This document shows, piece after piece, positions 1 through 4,754 of a stretch of DNA of 11,021 bases (position 1 is its first letter; every line of letters starts with the position of its first letter). The notes beneath the pieces were generated by a model. The model was not told the origin of the DNA and did not search any database. It worked only from the letters and a program-made list of their open reading frames with translations. Both the position numbers and the translations under genes were made by a program. Source of the stretch: Nitrososphaerota archaeon (GTDB taxonomy: Archaea; Thermoproteota; Nitrososphaeria; Nitrososphaerales; Gagatemarchaeaceae); NCBI GenBank assembly GCA_005877365.1, contig VBPP01000029.1, positions 1-11,021 of the forward strand, given 5' to 3'.

Positions 1-836
1 CACATCTCGACGACGAGATTGGCCAGGTCGTCCGGGTTCGAGGCGCTTAAGTGGGCGACCCCACCTGGGGAAGACCGAAGAACCTCCACCTCCGTCCCCC
101 CGCGAAGAAGAATCATTCCGATTGCGGCGACGGCCTCGGTAGTCGAGTCCATCCACACTGGCCTGCCTGAACCGCGTTCTATGGCCTCGAGCAACCCTAT
201 CTTCAACGACCTAGGAACGTTCGCTTCTCGTACCCTGATGAGCAACCGCTCATCGGGCGTCCTGGCGGCAGCCCGCTTCCACAGTATCTCCTTCGTCTCC
301 GCGAAGGGGTGGTATTCGTCGATGGCGTAGAGTTCCTGCGCAGCGCCCCTTCTCCCTGCGGGTTTCTCCCCCATCGTGACCGCCGGTATTACGACCCTCT
401 GGGCGGGTGCGAGAAGGGATAGAGGGAGGACATCGATCGTGAAATCTTCGAACTCCGCCTCTCCGAACTCTCCGAAGATACCGAGCGGATCGTTGAGCTC
501 GTACTTCGCGCCGAGCCCGCGATACCTCCCCGCGTAACGCGGAATTGCCGTGACCTCGACCGCTGTCTGGCTGACAGCCCTGAAATCGGCGTCGACACCA
601 CCTGGCATCCTGACTTTGTCCACCCGGAGCGAGAGCCAACCCATCCACCTCCTCCTCCTCGCCCTCGTCACATTCAGCGTCAGGACCGCCCTCTCCAGCT
701 TGAAGGCCCTCAGTCTCTGAGGCTGCACGGAGAGGACGGCGACGTCTCCTCGCGAGAGCCTTAGGATAAGGAGAGAGACTGCCGCAATCACGGAGAGGGC
801 AAAAGAGAGTGCGAGGGTGATCTTGACATCCAGCAA
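1..836 (-). CDS. DUF58 domain protein, partial (runs off left edge)
   Basis: The minus-strand frame encodes an N-terminal LTRRGRDYLKAVAL stretch, one or two hydrophobic helices (about 870-740), a beta-rich middle with NDPLGIFGEF (about 510-465), and the DUF58 core LYAIDEYHPFAETKEILWKR followed by AAARTPDERLLIRVRE (about 345-210). It is still open at base 1, so the C-terminus is missing. DUF58 proteins are membrane-anchored partners of MoxR ATPases; here the gene directly follows moxR. The start is a problem. The conserved LTRRG segment at 894-880 lies in frame, but no ATG, GTG or TTG lies between the upstream in-frame stop (930-932) and TTG at 836, which I use by default. The real N-terminus may begin near 896 through an unusual start or an indel. 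The family call is firm; the start is not. Confidence 0.8.
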   Translation of the reverse strand, partial: MLDVKITLALSFALSVIAAVSLLILRLSRGDVAVLSVQPQRLRAFKLERAVLTLNVTRARRRRWMGWLSLRVDKVRMPGGVDADFRAVSQTAVEVTAIPRYAGRYRGLGAKYELNDPLGIFGEFGEAEFEDFTIDVLPLSLLAPAQRVVIPAVTMGEKPAGRRGAAQELYAIDEYHPFAETKEILWKRAAARTPDERLLIRVREANVPRSLKIGLLEAIERGSGRPVWMDSTTEAVAAIGMILLRGGTEVEVLRSSPGGVAHLSASNPDDLANLVVEM

Positions 837-890
837 GGCGGAGGCAATGGTCGTAAGCGCGACCGCCTTCAGATAGTCCCTTCCTCTTCT

Positions 891-917
891 GGTGAGACCT
901 AGCGCGGCGGTCTCACC
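891..917. repeat. Perfect 9-bp inverted repeat at the moxR/DUF58 junction
   Basis: GGTGAGACC (891-899) and GGTCTCACC (909-917) are exact reverse complements with a 9-base loop. The hairpin contains the last codons and stop of moxR and lies just before the conserved LTRRG segment of the DUF58 frame. It could set the ratio of the two proteins, couple their translation or cause polymerase or sequencing slippage. The function is inferred. Confidence 0.6.
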
Positions 918-1810
918 CTGTCCATCACTTCACGGATTACGGTATCGACGTCCAGTCTCTGATCCCTGAGCGCCGAGGACTGGTCGAGCTTTATTCGGTG
1001 AGTGAGAACATAGGTGGAGAGCTTCTTGATATCATCGGGGATGACGTACTCCCTCCCCGCGAGGTGTGCTGCCGCCCTCGCGGAGTGCACCAGGTGAATC
1101 ATCGCCCTCGGGCTGGCTCCGAGGTCGACTCGCTGGTCCGTCCTCGTCTCGCTCGCTATCTTCGCGAGGTACTCGAGGATCTCGTCGGAGACCCTGACAT
1201 CGTCGACGCCCTTGAACATCGCTGCCAGCTCGTCTGAAGAGACGACCTGTTTCACAACCTCGAGGTCCATCTCGGAGAGGTTCCTCCGTATTATCGCAGA
1301 CTCAACGCTCGCCGAGGGGTAGTCGAGCTTGAGCTTCACCATGAACCTGTCGAGCTGCCCCTCGGGGAGGGGGTAGACCCCCTGGAACTCCAGCGGATTC
1401 TCGGTAGCGATCACCATGAAGGGGGACGGTAACTTCTCCGTGTAACCCTCGATCGTGACCTGCAGCTCCTGCATCGCCTCGAGAAGAGCGCTCTGCACCT
1501 TCGGTGGGGCCCGGTTTATTTCGTCTGCGAGGAGTATGTCTGTGAAGACGGGTCCCCTCCTGAACTCGAACTCCCGGCTCTTCATGTTGAAGATGAAACC
1601 GCCCACAATGTCGAGTGGGAGCATGTCCGGGGTGAACTGGACTCTCTTGAATGCCAGGCCCAGACACTTCGAGAAGGCCTTTGCAAGCATCGTCTTGGAG
1701 ACGCCCGGGACCCCCTCGATGAGGGTGTGCCCTCTCGCCAGCAGCGAGACGAGCAGGAGCTCCGTCTCCTCCTCTCTCCCGACGACAACCTTGCCTACTT
1801 CCTTCAGCAC
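899..1810 (-). CDS. MoxR-family AAA+ ATPase
   Basis: MoxR-type AAA+ ATPase of 303 residues, a normal length. Visible motifs: Walker A GVPGVSKT (residues 33-40), Walker B ILLADEIN (92-99), the MoxR signature around RAPPKVQSALLEAMQE (100-115), sensor 1 in ATENPLEFQG (135-144), the PLPEGQLDRF segment (147-156) and sensor 2 GASPRAM (229-235). The family uses ATP hydrolysis for chaperone-like remodelling or metal insertion, usually with DUF58/VWA partners. Here it lies between a small membrane protein and a DUF58 gene, 7 bases downstream of the former, so it is almost surely in one transcript. The start is GTG at 1810; an in-frame TGA just upstream leaves no earlier start. Its client cannot be told from sequence; the co-transcribed secreted protein is an obvious candidate (inference). 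Confidence 0.95.
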   Translation of the reverse strand: MLKEVGKVVVGREEETELLLVSLLARGHTLIEGVPGVSKTMLAKAFSKCLGLAFKRVQFTPDMLPLDIVGGFIFNMKSREFEFRRGPVFTDILLADEINRAPPKVQSALLEAMQELQVTIEGYTEKLPSPFMVIATENPLEFQGVYPLPEGQLDRFMVKLKLDYPSASVESAIIRRNLSEMDLEVVKQVVSSDELAAMFKGVDDVRVSDEILEYLAKIASETRTDQRVDLGASPRAMIHLVHSARAAAHLAGREYVIPDDIKKLSTYVLTHRIKLDQSSALRDQRLDVDTVIREVMDRVRPPR

Positions 1811-1817
1811 CCTCGTT

Positions 1818-2195
1818 CTAACGTCCGTTGACTTTCACACCTCTGGGGAGGATGGCCGCGAGCCTGAGCACCTCGTCCTGGACCTTCTCCGGAAGGGTCG
1901 CCCCGCCATACCTGAACGCCTCATACCTCTCCAGGGCGAGTTGAACCCGACCCCAGTCGACCTTCAGACGAAGGCGCTCGGCGAGGGAGAGTGCCTCTCT
2001 GAGAGTGAAACCCGCAGGCAAGTCGGGGAACGCCTTCTGGAGAGACTTCTCGAGCAGCGCGAAGGCGAGCACGGGGTCTTCAACCCCCGGCGTCGCCGCT
2101 CCTCTCCTCGCCTTGAAGACACCTAAGATCAGAGAGAGATAAATGAGGATGTCCAGGGGGATCAGGAGGTTCAGCGCAAGAAGGTCAAGCGGCAT
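1818..2195 (-). CDS. Small membrane protein with DUF4129-like tail
   Basis: 125 residues: one strongly hydrophobic helix near the N-terminus (about residues 3-27), a short basic/Pro/Gly linker, then a soluble helical region (38-125). The ERYEAFRYGG stretch (89-98) resembles the C-terminal DUF4129 domain that accompanies MoxR/DUF58 operons in bacteria and archaea. Full DUF4129 or transglutaminase partners are much longer and multi-pass, so this is either a minimal version or a gene shortened at its front. The ATG at 2195 overlaps the end of the upstream gene by 11 bases and its stop is 7 bases before moxR, which indicates translational coupling. Likely role: membrane partner or anchor for the MoxR/DUF58 pair (inference). 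The family assignment rests on a short motif and position in the operon. Confidence 0.7.
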   Translation of the reverse strand: MPLDLLALNLLIPLDILIYLSLILGVFKARRGAATPGVEDPVLAFALLEKSLQKAFPDLPAGFTLREALSLAERLRLKVDWGRVQLALERYEAFRYGGATLPEKVQDEVLRLAAILPRGVKVNGR

Positions 2196-2469
2196 ACGTG
2201 AACACCCCGTACGAAGGCTTGTAGAGAGCGACCCCCAGGCTCATCCCGTCTGAGATCTTGATGGACTCCATCGGCCGCAAGGTCAACCAGACTACCGAAC
2301 CTCGCTGGTCCAGGCTGAGGAGCGAAAGTCGGGTCTCCTGGGGAAGGAACAAGTATGTGAACACAACCGGTTGACCCTTTACAATTACGGTCGAGTTCGC
2401 AAGGGTCGAGTTCGCAAGGGTCACGGTCACTGAATTCGGAAATGAGTACGGAGGGCGCAGAACCTCCAA
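2185..2469 (-). CDS. C-terminal part of the secreted protein (frame-shifted)
   Basis: 94 residues from a TTG at 2469. The content is extracellular in character: alternating beta-strand hydrophobics, Thr/Ser-rich stretches and a duplicated LANST motif containing N-glycosylation sequons. It has no signal peptide of its own and overlaps the upstream signal-peptide-bearing ORF by 43 bases in the -1 frame. The frame is also open upstream of the TTG, reading STALFLEVLRPPYSF. The simplest view is that this is the rest of that protein, displaced by a one-base loss or by -1 recoding. Joined, the two halves give about 260 residues. An independent start at 2469 is possible but would leave a surface-type domain with no export signal. 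I recognise no specific family. Confidence 0.6.
   Translation of the reverse strand: MEVLRPPYSFPNSVTVTLANSTLANSTVIVKGQPVVFTYLFLPQETRLSLLSLDQRGSVVWLTLRPMESIKISDGMSLGVALYKPSYGVFTYAA
2390..2419. repeat. In-frame 15-bp tandem duplication (LANST repeat)
   Basis: GTCGAGTTCGCAAGG occurs twice, exactly and back to back (2390-2404 and 2405-2419). On the minus strand it adds five residues, giving TLANSTLANST in the secreted-protein tail. Each copy supplies an N-S-T sequon, so the duplication doubles a potential N-glycosylation site. Confidence 0.85.
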
Positions 2470-2969
2470 GAAGAGGGCTGTACTTTTGTTGACACAGCCG
2501 TGTAGAAGGTTATCGGGTGCAGCTGTCGGGTCGCGAGGACGTCGACCTCGGTAACCTCTCCGGGGAGGATGTTCACGGCCGTCGAAAGATGGAATCTCTG
2601 GTCATTTATCGCGACGGAATACTGACCGGGGTCCAGCGGAAGCTCAAAGGTCCCACTCGAGTTCGTGTGGAAGGTGAGCGCGGCCAATGCTGGAGAGGTT
2701 GCCCCGCGAATCGAAACGTTGACTCTGGATAGCGGAAGGACCCCGGAAAAGCCTCCGGCAAAGCCTCCGAAGCTACCCTGGGTCTTCACCACAATCCTCC
2801 CCCCGGCGCCTACCTCCGTGTAGTTCCCCCCGAGGTCGATGAATCTCCTTCCCGGACCGATGGCGACCGGGGTGTTGAGCGAGCTGACAGCGCCGCTCAA
2901 GAGGAACGAAGAAACGACGAGGATGAGTAATAGCCCCGCGCTGGTGAGACGCGTCGTCGAAGTCTTCAC
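2427..2969 (-). CDS. Secreted beta-sandwich-type surface protein, N-terminal part
   Basis: 180 residues from GTG 2969. Basic residues then a hydrophobic core (SAGLLLILVVSSFLLSG, about 11-27) form a signal peptide or anchor. A Gly-rich segment (about 61-78) follows, then a carboxypeptidase-regulatory-like fold around FHTNSSGTFELPLDPGQYSV (101-120) with VNILPGEVTEVDV (133-145). Sequons NYT, NVS and NSS suggest a glycosylated surface protein. The last roughly 20 residues (PSSWRFCALRTHFRIQ) look like out-of-frame sequence; the true continuation is in the -1 frame. It is the first gene of the operon with the DUF4129-like, MoxR and DUF58 genes and a plausible client of that module (inference). A CTTTTAC box 26 bases upstream supports the GTG start as leaderless. 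Specific function unknown. Confidence 0.75.
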   Translation of the reverse strand: MKTSTTRLTSAGLLLILVVSSFLLSGAVSSLNTPVAIGPGRRFIDLGGNYTEVGAGGRIVVKTQGSFGGFAGGFSGVLPLSRVNVSIRGATSPALAALTFHTNSSGTFELPLDPGQYSVAINDQRFHLSTAVNILPGEVTEVDVLATRQLHPITFYTAVSTKVQPSSWRFCALRTHFRIQ

Positions 2970-2994
2970 TTCATCCGATTCATCCTCATGACGT

Positions 2995-3001
2995 GTAAAA
3001 G
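2995..3001 (-). promoter_or_regulatory. Putative box A for the secreted protein/MoxR operon
   Basis: On the minus strand CTTTTAC ends 26 bases before the GTG at 2969, where an archaeal TATA box would place transcription initiation at the start codon. The same heptamer precedes cysS at nearly the same distance. Confidence 0.45.
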
Positions 3002-3018
3002 TCTTTGGATTCGAAGGT

Positions 3019-3070
3019 TCTGATAATTCTTCGGGGCTGGGTGCTTAAAGGCGTAGCCAGAATTCTCAGA
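3019..3070. repeat. Imperfect inverted repeat upstream of tnpB (candidate left-end hairpin)
   Basis: TCTGATAATTCT (3019-3030) pairs with AGAATTCTCAGA (3059-3070) at 11 of 12 positions. Inside it GGCT (3035-3038) can pair with AGCC (3055-3058). The hairpin ends 5 bases before the tnpB start, and its loop carries the CTTAAAG box. IS200/IS605 elements carry subterminal hairpins instead of terminal inverted repeats, so this may be the left-end remnant. It could also be a regulatory hairpin between divergent genes. Confidence 0.5.
3044..3050 (+). promoter_or_regulatory. Putative box A for tnpB
   Basis: CTTAAAG ends 25 bases before the TTG at 3075, matching the box-to-start spacing of other genes here and supporting that start as leaderless. 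It sits in the loop of the inverted repeat at 3019-3070. Confidence 0.45.
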
Positions 3071-3074
3071 TGCT

Positions 3075-4241
3075 TTGCAGGCTGTAAAGGCAGTTAAGCA
3101 GAACTATCGTCCGACTGAGGAAATCCTCTCTCTTCTGGAGGATTTCCGCTGCATGGTGAACGACTGCGTCAGAATAGGGCTCAAGGAGAATCTAACCTCG
3201 ATGAAGTCGCTGTCCATGAAAGCGTATCACCAGCTCTCAGCCTACGACGCTCCAACCTACTATCGCCTCACAGCCATCAGCAGGGCCGCAGGGATACTGC
3301 GGAACTACCGGAAGGAACTGAAGAGGAATCGGAGTGCAAGGGTTCCCTACGTCACAAGGCTCTCGCTCACGGATTGCTACGGCTTCCGGGTCATCCACCG
3401 CCTCGTAAGGCTACCAGTCAGAAAGGGAGAATACGTCTTCATCGTCCTAAACGACCATACGTTGCGCACAATGTCGGGTCGTACACCGAGGTCTCTGACA
3501 CTCACAGCAAACGGTCTCAGCATCTGCCTCTCAAAAGAAACTGCAGAAATTGAACCCGTCGGAGCGATTGGAATCGACCGCAACCTCGACAACGTCACAA
3601 CGGCAGACTCGGACGGAAGCATCCTACGCCACGACCTCGGCAGGGCGACCGAAGTCAAGGCCAGAAGTAGGGAGACGAAGAGGCACTTCAAGCGAAACGA
3701 CGTGAGGATCAGACGGGTCGTCTACGGAAAGTACGGAAGGATTCAGCGAAACAGGGTCGCCTGGCTCCTCCACAACGTCTCCGCCTCGATAGTCAAGCGG
3801 GCGAAGGAGAAGAGGTTCGGCATCGTGATGGAGAACATCGAAGGAATCCGCAGGCTCTACCGAAAGGGAAACGGACAGGGCACCACCTACAGAGCGAGAC
3901 TCAACTCATGGAGCTTCTACGAGCTCCAGAGACAGATCGAGTATAAGGCCAGATGGGAAGGTGTACCAGTCTCCTACGTGGCAGCGAGAGGAACGAGTGT
4001 GAACTGCTCGATATGTGGGTCGAGAACAACCAAATACCCGAATGGGCGGCGCACCCTCCACTGTCCGAGGTGCGACATCTCCATCGATAGGGATGTCAAT
4101 GCAGCGAGGAACATCCTCGCGAAGGGAGGAGTGAGGTTCACTCCCGACGGCCCGCCAGAGGTATGCACGGAAGCTATGAAGGGGAACGAGACGACTACTC
4201 CAATCCTCCGAGTAGATGGCGGGAAGGTAACTCCGGGTTAA
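3075..4241 (+). CDS. tnpB: TnpB RNA-guided nuclease (IS605/IS1341 family)
   Basis: TnpB is the omega-RNA-guided DNA endonuclease ancestral to Cas12. 388 residues, full length for the family. RuvC-I: GIDRNLDN with D168, then TTADSDGS. RuvC-II: IVMENIEG with E253. Zinc finger: CSIC (311-314) and CPRC (330-333). RuvC-III: DRDVNAARNI with D338/D340. The catalytic triad and all four cysteines are present, so it appears active. The N-terminal wedge-like region (1-160) has the usual PTEE...NDCVRIGL opening. The start is TTG at 3075: an in-frame TAG lies at 3054, the ATG at 3070 is in another frame and stops after five codons, and a box A sits 25 bases upstream. No tnpA neighbour. The tail (about 355-388) includes EAMKGN and VDGGKVTPG and overlaps the likely guide-RNA region. 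Confidence 0.95.
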   Translation: MQAVKAVKQNYRPTEEILSLLEDFRCMVNDCVRIGLKENLTSMKSLSMKAYHQLSAYDAPTYYRLTAISRAAGILRNYRKELKRNRSARVPYVTRLSLTDCYGFRVIHRLVRLPVRKGEYVFIVLNDHTLRTMSGRTPRSLTLTANGLSICLSKETAEIEPVGAIGIDRNLDNVTTADSDGSILRHDLGRATEVKARSRETKRHFKRNDVRIRRVVYGKYGRIQRNRVAWLLHNVSASIVKRAKEKRFGIVMENIEGIRRLYRKGNGQGTTYRARLNSWSFYELQRQIEYKARWEGVPVSYVAARGTSVNCSICGSRTTKYPNGRRTLHCPRCDISIDRDVNAARNILAKGGVRFTPDGPPEVCTEAMKGNETTTPILRVDGGKVTPG

Positions 4242-4340
4242 TACCCTGAAGAGTTTTCAGAACCGATTCGAACAGAGGTTCAAGACTGGGGTTCTGTTTG
4301 CAAGTCTTGAGATGACCTCCGCCCCGTGCGGGGAGATGCA
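4160..4340 (+). ncRNA. Candidate omega/reRNA scaffold at the tnpB 3' end
   Basis: TnpB guide RNAs typically arise from the end of the tnpB ORF plus the element's right end. Three hairpins occur here in series: GGGT-TAAT-ACCC across the stop codon (4235-4246); TCAAGACT (4280-4287) with AGTCTTGA (4303-4310), an exact 8-bp stem that competes with CGAACAGA (4269-4276)/TCTGTTTG (4293-4300, one G-U); and CCCC-GTGC-GGGG (4322-4333). The scaffold would end near 4335-4340, with the guide beyond it. Limits and identity are inferred; the hairpins are directly visible. Confidence 0.4.
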
Positions 4341-4371
4341 GCAGTAGACAATGGTCAGTCCTCTCCCACTT

Positions 4372-4396
4372 CGCCTTTCGAGGCGCGTATCGCCTC
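4372..4396. repeat. Two mutually exclusive hairpins at the stop of the small gene
   Basis: CGCCT-TTCG-AGGCG (4372-4385) and GAGGCG-CGTAT-CGCCTC (4380-4396) share the middle arm, so only one can form at a time. The second reaches into the TGA of the minus-strand gene ending at 4395. This could be a transcript-end structure between convergent tnpB and that gene. Neither strand has a clear U-run after it. Confidence 0.45.
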
Positions 4397-4658
4397 AGTA
4401 CACGTAGGCATTCAGAGGCTTCGTGACGAGGCCCGCCAGAAACTCGCGGAGCATCCTCTGGTCCGAGAATTCCCTGAAGGAAATCTTCTTCCCGGGGACC
4501 CACGTGCCGTTCTTCGCATCCGCATCGGTGATTCCGAGAGAGTACCTTCCCGAATGTCTTGTGACGAATACGAGCTTCTTCCTGCCTTCGCCCTCCGCCA
4601 GAATCCTCACTCCTTCATCCGCCTCGAGATCGCGCAGCTCTTCGAACAGCTCTGACAT
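4395..4658 (-). CDS. Hypothetical 87-residue protein
   Basis: I do not recognise a family. The product is small, soluble and charged: MSELFEELRDLEADEGVRIL at the N-terminus, a beta-type core KLVFVTRHSGRYSLGI, then KNGTWVPGKKISFREFSDQR and a hydrophobic C-terminus REFLAGLVTKPLNAYVY. No cysteines, membrane segment or signal peptide. I chose ATG 4658 because GAGAGGAGGG, a strong Shine-Dalgarno match, ends 8 bases before it. An in-frame ATG at 4694 (adding MHSMVYERRVKS) is also plausible, because a GTTATA box lies 23 bases upstream of it, the leaderless spacing seen elsewhere in the window. The gene is divergent from cysS with a shared 96-base promoter region and convergent with the tnpB element. 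Codon use looks like that of the surrounding host genes. Confidence 0.75.
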   Translation of the reverse strand: MSELFEELRDLEADEGVRILAEGEGRKKLVFVTRHSGRYSLGITDADAKNGTWVPGKKISFREFSDQRMLREFLAGLVTKPLNAYVY

Positions 4659-4716
4659 CGATTTTACCCTCCTCTCATAGACCATGGAATGCATCTCCCC
4701 GCCCGTCTGACGGCAG

Positions 4717-4722
4717 TATAAC
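4717..4722 (-). promoter_or_regulatory. Putative box A for the 87-residue protein gene
   Basis: GTTATA on the minus strand lies 23 bases before the ATG at 4694 and 59 before the ATG at 4658. It would give either a leaderless message from 4694 or a leader of about 35 bases carrying the Shine-Dalgarno site. Confidence 0.35.
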
Positions 4723-4723
4723 C

Positions 4724-4730
4724 CTTTTAC
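4724..4730 (+). promoter_or_regulatory. Putative box A for cysS
   Basis: CTTTTAC ends 25 bases before the TTG start of cysS, consistent with a leaderless transcript. The same heptamer occurs before the divergent operon start at 2969. Confidence 0.45.
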
Positions 4731-4754
4731 GAAGAAGCTGGCGGATACGAAGCC

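Larger units (their letters stand above)
3019..4340 (+). mobile_element. Solo-tnpB IS605/IS1341-type element, ends not defined
   Basis: The region holds one intact tnpB, an inverted repeat before it and several hairpins after it, with no tnpA transposase. That is the layout of IS1341-type elements, which depend on a Y1 transposase elsewhere or are immobile domesticated nucleases. Coordinates mark the outer structured elements I can see, not true ends: I see no target duplication, as expected for this family. It lies between the divergent surface-protein operon and a convergent small gene, and interrupts no recognisable coding frame. Confidence 0.65.

Noticed and set aside
250..648. Minus-strand open frames at 250-648 and 389-601
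   Set aside because: Arg/Ser-rich low-complexity translations in the other two frames of the DUF58 gene; only the third frame has the DUF58 core and runs through the window edge.
1690..1715. Ser instead of Gly before the Walker A lysine of MoxR (GVPGVSKT)
   Set aside because: MoxR proteins often carry Ala or another small residue at this position, so it is not evidence of inactivation.
1455..2126. Long plus-strand open frame opposite moxR and the DUF4129-like gene
   Set aside because: Shadow of GC-rich coding sequence: Ser/Arg/Pro-rich, no domain, and it spans the junction of two well-supported minus-strand genes.
3070..3087. ATG at 3070 as the tnpB start
   Set aside because: It is in a different frame and reads only five codons before TAA; TTG 3075 is in frame and has a correctly spaced box A.
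4264..4273. GTTCGAATC on the minus strand, a tRNA T-loop-like string
   Set aside because: The flanking bases do not form a T-stem, and no D-arm with GG, anticodon arm or acceptor stem could be drawn around it. It fits better as part of the tnpB 3' hairpins.
4260..4400. CRISPR-like or direct-repeat array near the TnpB gene
   Set aside because: No direct repeat occurs more than once with spacer-like intervals; only inverted repeats are present.
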